Shown one piece after another: positions 34,714-42,919 of a stretch of 64,000 bases of DNA. Position 1 is the stretch's first letter. Each line of letters opens with the position of its first letter. A model generated the notes under the pieces. It saw only the letters and a list, made by a program, of their open reading frames with translations, ran no database searches and had not been told where the DNA came from. This DNA is from UBA961 sp049426725 (GTDB lineage: Bacteria; Bacteroidota; Ignavibacteria; Kapaibacteriales; UBA961). The position numbers and the translations under genes are program-made. The stretch lies in the NCBI GenBank assembly GCA_049426725.1, contig JBMSYN010000007.1, positions 54,989 to 118,988 of the forward strand. The letters run 5' to 3'.

Positions 34714-35612
34714 CAGATATGTCTTTCTGCATGATAAGAACTACGCACGAGCGGACCCGACTCAACAATCTTGAAACCTTTGCTCATTCCGATATCACGT
34801 AATTCGTCAAATTCACTTGGATGCACGAATCGATCCACCGGTAAATGATTTTTTGTTGGCTGGAGATATTGCCCAAGAGTGAGAATATCAACATCCACTT
34901 CGCGCAAATCATTCATCACTTCAATGATTTCTTCTTTTGTTTCACCAAGTCCAAGCATGATGCCTGTCTTTGTGCGGAGTCCTTGAGATTTACATTCTTT
35001 CAGTACTGCAAGAGTCCAAGGATATTTCCCTTGTGGTCTTACTTTGCGATATAATCTTGGAACGGTTTCAGTATTGTGATTGAGAATATCCGGTCTTGCA
35101 TCAATCACTTTTTGAAGATTTTCCATCTTTCCTTTGAAATCCGGAATGAGTACTTCTATGCTTACACCGGGATTCATTTCTCGTGAACGCAGGATTGTTT
35201 CAGCCCAAATATCCGCACCACCATCCGGTCTTTCATCTCTATTCACCGATGTGATGACAGCATGTTTCAAATTCATTTGTTGGATGGCTTCTGCCACATG
35301 CAATGGCTCATGCACATCAACTTCCATTGGTCTGCCGGTTTTTACGGCACAAAATCCACAGGATCTTGTGCATGTATCTCCGAGTATCATGAAAGTTGCT
35401 GTTCCTGCATTCCAGCATTCAGCAATATTCGGGCAGCGTGCTTCTTCGCAAACTGTATGCAATGCCTTTGATCGCATCATTGTCTTGAGTTGGGCATAAG
35501 TTTCACCTCCGGGTGCTTTCACTTTTAGCCATTCAGGACGACGATTGCTTGGTAATTCGGTTGGCAAAACAGGTAATTCGAGAATGCCCGATATAAGTGT
35601 TTCTGTTGTCAT
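34713..35612 (-). CDS. lipA: Lipoyl synthase
   Basis: 299 residues. Radical-SAM enzyme inserting two sulfurs into octanoyl groups on lipoyl domains. The auxiliary-cluster cysteines are C55, C60, C66 (CEEARCPNIAEC), the radical-SAM cysteines C81, C85, C88 (CTRSCGFC), and the C-terminal RSSYHAE supplies the conserved serine ligand. The product would be needed by the E2 partner of the E1 at 53990. lipB is not in the window. The gene begins 54 bases after the flavoprotein stop. Confidence 0.97.
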   Translation of the reverse strand: MTTETLISGILELPVLPTELPSNRRPEWLKVKAPGGETYAQLKTMMRSKALHTVCEEARCPNIAECWNAGTATFMILGDTCTRSCGFCAVKTGRPMEVDVHEPLHVAEAIQQMNLKHAVITSVNRDERPDGGADIWAETILRSREMNPGVSIEVLIPDFKGKMENLQKVIDARPDILNHNTETVPRLYRKVRPQGKYPWTLAVLKECKSQGLRTKTGIMLGLGETKEEIIEVMNDLREVDVDILTLGQYLQPTKNHLPVDRFVHPSEFDELRDIGMSKGFKIVESGPLVRSSYHAERHI

Positions 35613-35666
35613 TGTTTTGTACTTGTTGTGGACTGCAAATCTACCAATTTGATAATGAGTTTACAC

Positions 35667-37859
35667 CTAATTCAATACTGTATAGGGCTGATAATATCCT
35701 GAATCCATCAAACGGAATGTATGAGGATACTCTTTTTCATAAGTGGTGTTTGGTGAAGTTCCTGCAGCAACGAATACAGTTCGAGCTGGCATGTTATGCA
35801 CTTCGCCTTTTCTAGCATCAGCTGTATGTTCAAATTTCACAGATTCGATTGCACCATATTCATCAAGATTGCATTCAATCGGAGACAATTCTTCCATGAT
35901 GATGATGCCTTCTTCAAGAGCTTCATTTACCTCTTCATGATTCAATTTATATGCGGGTGATTGCTGCAATTTTTTACGATAGATCAATGTGACTCCACCC
36001 CATTCTTTCAAATAAGGCAAGAAATCAGGCACTTGATTTTGTTCTTTTGCTTTGGTTCTGATTTCATGGATGATTTTTCCATGTTCAAAAAAACGTTCAG
36101 CTGTACTTTGTTCTTCTTCATCATACATCTCTGCAAAGTAATTCGGATATTCACTCAGCATTGTTTTCGCATGCAGATAAAATTTCTCCACTTGAATTGG
36201 ATAATATGCGAGCGTTTCCGTTGCAGTATCAATTGCGGTAAGACCACCACCAATGACAATTGCAGGAAGTGATACTTGTAGATTAGCCATTGAATCCATT
36301 CTTGCGGCACCGGTCAATTGCAAAGCCATCAGAAAATCAGATGCTTTGCGAAGCCCCCTGCTTAGATTATTTTTCATGCGAATGAGCGTTGGTTTTCCGG
36401 CTCCAGTTGCCAATGCCACATGCGTGAATCCAAGTTTCCATGCATCATCAATTGTCAATGTTCCACCAAAGCGGACACCATCAAGAATCTTGAAATTCTC
36501 TCTTCTTTCGAGCAATAATTGGAGAACAGTCAAGAAGTTTTTATCCCAGCGAGAAGTAATGCCATATTCACTTACGCCACCGAAACCGGAAATGATGCGT
36601 TCATCCAATTCTTTTTCGATTGTCGCTTTAAAGGAGGGAAGTGCATCGTCTTTTTTTAAACCATAAATGTCGAGTGCCGATTCTATCTTCAAACCCTCAA
36701 CTGCAACGACGGCGAATCCTTCATTCAATAAATAATGTGAAAGTGTATATCCAGCCGGACCAAGTCCAACAACCAACACTTTCTTTCCATTATAGGGAAG
36801 AGCATAAGGTCTTTTCACATTCAAAGGATTCCACTGCATAAGCAATGCATAGAGTTCAAGTCCATCTTCCAAAGAAAGGACATCAGACAAAACCGATGTT
36901 TCGATTTTAGGAATATTTACCGGTTCTTGTTTTTGGAAGATGCATCCTTTCATGCAATCATTGCAAATGCGATGTCCTGTTCCGGCACACATGGGATTAT
37001 CCAACATCACCATGGCCAAAGCGGCTATTGGATATCCTTCTCTGCGGAGATAGTGCATTTCTGAAATCTTTTCATCGAGTGGACATCCCTTACTTTCTAC
37101 ACCCAATGGATTTTTTTTGATTGATCCATCTTTTTCATGAATGCCTTTTGAACAAGAATCTTTTTCGCGTTCATGGCAAATCATGCAATAATCGATTTGC
37201 TTGGTGACTTCTCGTCTTGTGCCACGACGATCTGTAAGTGCAAATCCATCTCTTTTTCTGTGATGATGTGCTTCATAAGAAACAATGCCATCATGTTCAG
37301 TGATTAATGCATGTTCCAAATGATCGAAGTCGAGTTTTTTTCCTGAGAATTCACTTATCCAATCAGAAATCAAATCCTTTTCTCTCATGGAGAAATACAA
37401 TAACTCAGCTCTGTCGAGTAAGTCTTTTTCTTCCTCTTTGTTTACAAGATTCAATACCAGTATTGAAAAATCAAGTTCTCTATCACCGGTTGATTCAATC
37501 TTCAGTTGTTGAAACAATGAATCAAATTCCGAATCAATATTCTGAATTGCATCCTCGCCCAAGAACATTCCTCTTCTTCGAATCAAAGCTTTCTTGGTAA
37601 AATCAGCTTTTGCTTGAATGACTTTTTTTTCTGACTCAAGTGCTTGTTTGATTGCATAGAGTCCTTTTGAATCAATGATGAACTCACTGATATATGTTTC
37701 GAATGCAATTGCAGCATCTATCAAAGCTTGAGATAAAGCCGGACCTTTGAGTGCACCTTTTGTCAATTCGGAATATGTTGACCAAGTTTCCGGACATTGC
37801 TTCTGCATGAAGCTCAAAAATGCTTTGTGATGATCGGCCGAGCTGTGTAATACCTTCAT
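35667..37859 (-). CDS. GltD-like FAD/NAD(P) oxidoreductase with two cysteine clusters
   Basis: 730 residues. The N-terminal ~220 residues are helical and unassigned. Cysteines at 225, 228, 236, 259 and at 291, 299, 302, 306 could hold two Fe-S clusters, then an FAD-binding motif VVGLGPAG (363-370) and a second nucleotide motif VIGGGLTAIDTA (533-544) follow, as in the small subunit of glutamate synthase and related flavoproteins. It lacks any glutamate-synthase large domain, so its electron acceptor is unknown; longer relatives with extra C-terminal domains may exist. Its ATG overlaps the TAA of the preceding T9SS gene by one base. Confidence 0.75.
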   Translation of the reverse strand: MKVLHSSADHHKAFLSFMQKQCPETWSTYSELTKGALKGPALSQALIDAAIAFETYISEFIIDSKGLYAIKQALESEKKVIQAKADFTKKALIRRRGMFLGEDAIQNIDSEFDSLFQQLKIESTGDRELDFSILVLNLVNKEEEKDLLDRAELLYFSMREKDLISDWISEFSGKKLDFDHLEHALITEHDGIVSYEAHHHRKRDGFALTDRRGTRREVTKQIDYCMICHEREKDSCSKGIHEKDGSIKKNPLGVESKGCPLDEKISEMHYLRREGYPIAALAMVMLDNPMCAGTGHRICNDCMKGCIFQKQEPVNIPKIETSVLSDVLSLEDGLELYALLMQWNPLNVKRPYALPYNGKKVLVVGLGPAGYTLSHYLLNEGFAVVAVEGLKIESALDIYGLKKDDALPSFKATIEKELDERIISGFGGVSEYGITSRWDKNFLTVLQLLLERRENFKILDGVRFGGTLTIDDAWKLGFTHVALATGAGKPTLIRMKNNLSRGLRKASDFLMALQLTGAARMDSMANLQVSLPAIVIGGGLTAIDTATETLAYYPIQVEKFYLHAKTMLSEYPNYFAEMYDEEEQSTAERFFEHGKIIHEIRTKAKEQNQVPDFLPYLKEWGGVTLIYRKKLQQSPAYKLNHEEVNEALEEGIIIMEELSPIECNLDEYGAIESVKFEHTADARKGEVHNMPARTVFVAAGTSPNTTYEKEYPHTFRLMDSGYYQPYTVLN

Positions 37860-38584
37860 TATCTATGTACTATTCTTGATTGAATTGTTGAACCTGTTTT
37901 GATGAAGTATAGTCCATTTGGAGAATATTCCATCATTTGATTGATTTGTTGTGGATTCAGGTGTTTTGCAAGTAATATGCCGGTTGATGAGTATATGTCT
38001 GATAAGGAAACAGTTTCATGAGATACATCATCTTGAATTGAACTTATGCCTTGATTGCGATAAACAATCACATAAAATTCTTCTATCGTGATTTGTCCGA
38101 CACCAAAAGAATTCGGGGTTATTGTAACTGATTTTTTCTCATCACATATTACCCTCACTGATGCACCACCTCGGTCAGTTAACACCACTGAATCGGTTCC
38201 TGTTCCCAAAGGATAGTCCCATGAGAATTTCATCCATTTTTTGTCTGCTTTCCAAGGAGAAACTTGAACCCAAAATGTATCTGCACTCTTCAATGGTTCA
38301 GTATTTCGAATGTCTCTATAGGAAAACATGTCGGTATTACTTGAAAATGATCCATCCTTATTCATATCCAAGATTGCCACCATGTGTGCACCTGAAATTG
38401 GATGTAATGGTGGTAATTCTTTTTCACCGAGCGCAATATCAATGCCGTCTGTTGCACCTTTCACAAATCCAACGATCACAGCCGGTTTATCATTGGATGT
38501 ATTGTCTTCATAGGTAAGTGTGAACACTTGCCCTGAACTTATTGTAGGTAAGATGCAGAACAAGATCATCATATATTTCAACAT
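37859..38584 (-). CDS. Small exported protein with T9SS-like sorting domain
   Basis: 241 residues from the ATG at 38584, preceded by a perfect AGGAGG; the longer frame to 38650 would start inside the hairpin. Signal peptide about 1-18 (ending ISSGQ). The N-terminal part is beta-rich with a WVQVSPW strand. The last ~70 residues (DIYSSTGILLAKHL to NGLYFIKTG and SRIVHR) match the type A T9SS C-terminal domain. No known catalytic domain is visible. It is the last surface gene of the array and overlaps the flavoprotein start by one base. Confidence 0.7.
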   Translation of the reverse strand: MLKYMMILFCILPTISSGQVFTLTYEDNTSNDKPAVIVGFVKGATDGIDIALGEKELPPLHPISGAHMVAILDMNKDGSFSSNTDMFSYRDIRNTEPLKSADTFWVQVSPWKADKKWMKFSWDYPLGTGTDSVVLTDRGGASVRVICDEKKSVTITPNSFGVGQITIEEFYVIVYRNQGISSIQDDVSHETVSLSDIYSSTGILLAKHLNPQQINQMMEYSPNGLYFIKTGSTIQSRIVHR

Positions 38585-38603
38585 AATTTCCTCCTGATAG
38601 AAA

Positions 38604-38638
38604 TATAGGGTAACAGAGACGAACTCTGTTACCCTATA
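38604..38638 (-). terminator. Strong intergenic hairpin before the 241-residue gene
   Basis: A 15-base arm (38604-38618) pairs perfectly with 38624-38638 around a 5-base loop, 22 bases after the stop of the 1030-residue gene. On the minus strand it is followed by TTTCT and then the AGGAGG of the next gene. It may terminate, attenuate, or stabilise and process the mRNA. Confidence 0.65.
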
Positions 38639-38659
38639 GGATTTCGACAATATAGATGA

Positions 38660-41600
38660 TTATCTATTTACGATGATTCTCTTTGAGGTAATTGTTCCAT
38701 TAACATTTACTGTCAATGTATAAGAACCTGCAGGAAGTTCATCTGTATTGATAGCCATTGAGTTGCCATTGAATGTTACATTTTTGACAGTTGAACCATA
38801 CATGTCAACGATTGCTACATGTACTGTACCTGTCACTGCTGTACGAACATTGATCAATGATGCAGCAGGATTTGGATAAACATCAACAGTAGTGTTGTCA
38901 TTGCTTTCTTTGGCAAATCTGATTACTGATGAATTGTTTACAACCAATTTCTGTGTTGCACTGATTGTACCAAGAACAGAACCTGTTCTTGCATCGAAGG
39001 CTGTATATGAACCGTTCAAGCCTTCAGATGTCAATGTCATTGGGAATGTAACTCCTTGTACACGAATTGTCATGTCATTGCTATTCGTTGCATAGGCATT
39101 ATTGCTAAAGCGTACATCGAACATATCTGGTGCAATGACTGGTGGCAATTCAAAGCGCGAAGGATTGACTGTTCCATTTTCTGATACGCGAAGTGTATTT
39201 GATTTTCCTTCAACGTCAGAAATTGTGATTGAACCAAGATTGAGTTCACCAGCTGGATTTGCAACAATCTTTGGTAATCCTGAACCTTTTACGCGATAAT
39301 GACCTTCGCCATAAATTTTGATCCAATATCCCATGCCTGGAACGATTTCAGAAGCTGCATAATATCCGCGATCAGTTGTATAACCATATACTTGATCTTT
39401 GAGAGCTTCAACTGCACCTGATGACAGTTCATAAGAAATATCATTTACATTTGCACGTGTTGAAGGTGCACCAACTGTATTCCAACCATTGAAGAGATAA
39501 ACTCTTTCTGTTGTCTTACTGAATTCAGGTACTCTTGAACCAATTTGTGTTGTATCAAGATTATCACCGAACTTCACAAAATATCCAACGCCTGGTTGAA
39601 GGATTTGTTTTTGCTGATAAGAACCGCTAGCGAATGTGTATGGTTCTGTAATTGCATTTGGGAATACTGCCTTCCAATTTGGATTGGATGGACGCAATGG
39701 CAATGACAAGAAGTTCCAACCTTTTTTCACTACAGTATAGTTTACTGTTTGTGGCAAACGATACTCAATCAAGAATGACTTGATACGTGCATCACGAATT
39801 GTGAATGAGCGACCATAATCTCCATCCGGAGTTGCTTCGCGCATATTCACGCTGAAAATACCACCATTCAATGTGTCACGGAGATATAAGTCTGCGCCTT
39901 CAGGGAAGTCGCGAATATCCCAATTGATCACAACTGGATAGTTATTTGCACCATTTGCATTGAAACGGCAAAGGTATACAAGTGTAGTATCGGATGTGAA
40001 ATCACGTATGTCACGTGAACGTGAATCTCTTCTGTAATTTTGACCACTGAATGCATCCATTTGAACATCACCAAGACCATTTGGTGCTACTTCAATGCCG
40101 TTTGCATCTTTTACCCATGGTGTATACCAACGAGCATGGAATCCTGTTGGAGGATTGAGTGGATCATAAGCATATTCACCAAACAATGAATCGGGAGCAT
40201 CTGTAGCTCTGTGACCTGTACCAAATACAAGATTTGTTGAATCACCATTACCATTGTTTGCTGAACTTGAATTGCTTACAGTGATTTTGATACCGGGATC
40301 CAAACCAAACTCAGGTGTCTTAGGTCTATTGTTGCTACCTGGCTCGACTGGATTGCGAAGATGAATAAATGTAACTCTCAACTTCACAGGAGATACTTTT
40401 GCTGAAGCTGAAGTAACAGTGATATATCCGGTATAGATACCTGCATATTCTGCATCACCTGCTCTCAATTCACCGGTTCTTACAAAAATTCTGAAACGAA
40501 TTGGCTCTTGACCAGCAATAATTTGATTACGTGCATCTTTCAAGTTTGGAGGAACTGATCCACCAATTGCTTCATCGATGAAGTCAATATCGCCTTCACG
40601 AGTAATGCTTCGAATTCCCGATGGAACAAATCCTGGTGAAACAGCTTGGAATTGCAACCAAGGTGAATCAGAACGTACATTTATGCCTGTAAGTCTTGTA
40701 CGATTTTCTGCATTGTATAAGAGAATATCTCTGAAAGCATCAGATCCATTTGTTGATGAATCAATGATGATTGGTCTTGTCATTTCCCATAATGAACCAT
40801 CAGCAGCATTTGGGTCTTGGCGAACAGAGACTGTACCGCCTTTAGCTCCTACATCACTGAATGCGATTCTTGGAACTTCACCAACATTAACCCAAATCAT
40901 ACCTGGACGGCTTGGATATTCTGGAAGAAGATCGGTTGTCATGCTGATACCACCCAAACCAATTGAATCGCGTCTGTCTTTGCGATAGGTTTTGTCTTTA
41001 TATGGATTGTCAGCAGCACTTTCCGGTACCAATGGGAATGGATTTGTATAACCAACTCTCAAATCATTGTATGTCAATGAATCATTGGAGATATACAATG
41101 CGGACTTATCAGCACCATTGTAAACTGTTGGTTGATTTGTCAATTGCGTTTTAGACAATGTAACCTTCATGCGAAGGTACATAAGTACTTCATATGATCC
41201 ATCGCTAGATGTCACAGGAAGTGGTTTTGTTGAACGACCTGTGATATACATTCTACGACCATATTTTGTCTCAGCACTTACTCCTCCACGGAAGTAGACA
41301 CCATAGCGAGTTTCATCGGAGACATCATCAAATTCCAATTCGAAACCTTTTGCAAGTGCATTGGTATCTCTTCTGTTTGGACCTGTGAATTGTGCTCCAA
41401 CTGCTTCAAAAACTCGTCCATCATACATCACAGAAAATGTGAATGTATAAATTGGACCACCGCTAAAGCGTTTGTCAACGACATTCGATGAATCATACCA
41501 AAGATTCTTCATAAATACAGGGACCAATATCTCGCGTGTGCGATCATCGGCATATCCCAACCAAATTCTTCCATCAGAGTAAAGACTATTATTATAACCA

Positions 41601-41752
41601 TTATCTCTGCCTGTAAGACTCAGTACAGGAATATCTGCCTTTTGCAATGTTGCTTGACCAAACAGGTTTATTGAACCCATCAATGCAATGCACAAGGACA
41701 GAAAAAGAAGAGCCGAACTGCGTCTCTTACCTCTTGTCGCGGAAGTTTGCAT
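38660..41752 (-). CDS. Large T9SS-secreted surface protein with GWN-type domain
   Basis: 1030 residues from the ATG at 41752 with GGAG 7 bases upstream; an earlier ATG at 41776 lacks that spacing. Signal peptide ends around LFGQ. The N-terminal ~230 residues (REILVPVFMKN, YTFTFSVMYDGRVFEAVGA) resemble a cohesin-like beta-sandwich. A middle region has Ig-like strands, and around residue 690 VKKGWNFLSLPLRP and later FNGWNTVGAP mark a GWN-type beta domain found in FCB surface proteins. The C-terminus VYPNPAASLINVR to GSYTLTVNVNG is a T9SS type A sorting domain. Role unknown; probably surface-attached. Confidence 0.75.
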   Translation of the reverse strand: MQTSATRGKRRSSALLFLSLCIALMGSINLFGQATLQKADIPVLSLTGRDNGYNNSLYSDGRIWLGYADDRTREILVPVFMKNLWYDSSNVVDKRFSGGPIYTFTFSVMYDGRVFEAVGAQFTGPNRRDTNALAKGFELEFDDVSDETRYGVYFRGGVSAETKYGRRMYITGRSTKPLPVTSSDGSYEVLMYLRMKVTLSKTQLTNQPTVYNGADKSALYISNDSLTYNDLRVGYTNPFPLVPESAADNPYKDKTYRKDRRDSIGLGGISMTTDLLPEYPSRPGMIWVNVGEVPRIAFSDVGAKGGTVSVRQDPNAADGSLWEMTRPIIIDSSTNGSDAFRDILLYNAENRTRLTGINVRSDSPWLQFQAVSPGFVPSGIRSITREGDIDFIDEAIGGSVPPNLKDARNQIIAGQEPIRFRIFVRTGELRAGDAEYAGIYTGYITVTSASAKVSPVKLRVTFIHLRNPVEPGSNNRPKTPEFGLDPGIKITVSNSSSANNGNGDSTNLVFGTGHRATDAPDSLFGEYAYDPLNPPTGFHARWYTPWVKDANGIEVAPNGLGDVQMDAFSGQNYRRDSRSRDIRDFTSDTTLVYLCRFNANGANNYPVVINWDIRDFPEGADLYLRDTLNGGIFSVNMREATPDGDYGRSFTIRDARIKSFLIEYRLPQTVNYTVVKKGWNFLSLPLRPSNPNWKAVFPNAITEPYTFASGSYQQKQILQPGVGYFVKFGDNLDTTQIGSRVPEFSKTTERVYLFNGWNTVGAPSTRANVNDISYELSSGAVEALKDQVYGYTTDRGYYAASEIVPGMGYWIKIYGEGHYRVKGSGLPKIVANPAGELNLGSITISDVEGKSNTLRVSENGTVNPSRFELPPVIAPDMFDVRFSNNAYATNSNDMTIRVQGVTFPMTLTSEGLNGSYTAFDARTGSVLGTISATQKLVVNNSSVIRFAKESNDNTTVDVYPNPAASLINVRTAVTGTVHVAIVDMYGSTVKNVTFNGNSMAINTDELPAGSYTLTVNVNGTITSKRIIVNR

Positions 41753-41788
41753 GTGTAACTCCGTTAGATGATACATTAAAAATTATAA

Positions 41789-42910
41789 TTACTTTTTAGT
41801 TTCTATGTATTGAATATAATTGCTACCAAGTTTGAAGGCTTTTCTTCTGATAGCCTTCGCTGATTCACCGTTCGGACAATCCGATTCAATGAATCGACCA
41901 AGAATATCATAGTAATCCGTACATCGTTCTATTACCTGTTCTTCGTCTTGTACATTCGTTACTGTATCTGGTTTTACTTTTCTATACAGTCTTAACATTG
42001 TACTATTCTGATCAAAAGATCTTGCACAATCACATGATGTTGCAGAGGATGTCATTTTGATATTTCTTTCAACTGATTGTGAATTCGTAAAGATATTACC
42101 ACTTATCTGAGTTGACACATAACCAGTGGTATTTCTACTTTCCTTTTTAATTATAATTGTTCTTTCGCGAACAATAACTTGTACATTTCTTACACTGTCA
42201 ATCCGAATGTCATTAATGTCAATGGAATCATCTACTGAGTATTTGACAAAAACGCTATCGTTTGCTGTTGCTTTTCCGAAAAAGATTTCGGATTTGTATG
42301 AAAACTTTTTAGAGGAGTCTCCGTGTTCTACAGAGTCTGAAATTAGTACCGGATTTGTTGCTCGCACTATGGTATTGAGTGTGTCTTGCAAACGATTGTA
42401 AATTTTCACTGAAGAATCAATCTTTACAAATCTTGGGCCTATTCCAAACTCGAAGCCTGGTTCAAGAATCTCTATGGTACAGATTGTAGAATCAGTACAA
42501 GTTGAGTTTAACCACTCTCCTCTTAAGGCAACCAAAGCTCCATTTCCTACCAGATTCCCGGCTTTAAAATTCATATAACCGGAAACTTTCGCCAACCCCG
42601 CACTCTCAGTGCGAAAAGAAAAGTTGTTCGTTGGTATTGGGCTGCTTATGGTTCCAATCTTCAATCCTGCAATAATTTTGACTTTCTTTTCATCATATCT
42701 AATATAAATGTCAAAAGCCTGCAGACTGTCGATGTTTTCCAACTTGGTATCAATTGTCAAAGTAAATTCATTTGTATTAGCACCCAGACAATAATCGCTT
42801 TCATGTCTGCTGTTTAAGTCAAATGAAACTGTTCTTGAAATCTGACCCCACATTGCCGTGTTGCCCACCATGATTGTGAGCAACACAGCGATATGTGAGA
42901 TATATTTCAT
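41789..42910 (-). CDS. Exported cohesin-like protein
   Basis: 373 residues. Signal peptide about 1-22 (TAMWGQ). Residues about 25-175 show alternating strands with IDSLQAFDIYIRYDEKKVKI and GNGALVALRGEWL, a pattern like cohesin-type beta-sandwiches (L-x-x-F-x-x-x-x-x-YD). The middle (about 180-310) is beta-rich and unassigned. The last ~45 residues (YYDILGRFIESDCPNGES...NYIQYIETKK) recall a degenerate sorting domain but lack the usual PNP start. It is 9 bases after the dockerin-like gene's stop and 36 bases before the 1030-residue gene. Confidence 0.5.
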   Translation of the reverse strand: MKYISHIAVLLTIMVGNTAMWGQISRTVSFDLNSRHESDYCLGANTNEFTLTIDTKLENIDSLQAFDIYIRYDEKKVKIIAGLKIGTISSPIPTNNFSFRTESAGLAKVSGYMNFKAGNLVGNGALVALRGEWLNSTCTDSTICTIEILEPGFEFGIGPRFVKIDSSVKIYNRLQDTLNTIVRATNPVLISDSVEHGDSSKKFSYKSEIFFGKATANDSVFVKYSVDDSIDINDIRIDSVRNVQVIVRERTIIIKKESRNTTGYVSTQISGNIFTNSQSVERNIKMTSSATSCDCARSFDQNSTMLRLYRKVKPDTVTNVQDEEQVIERCTDYYDILGRFIESDCPNGESAKAIRRKAFKLGSNYIQYIETKK

Positions 42911-42919
42911 GCCAATGTT

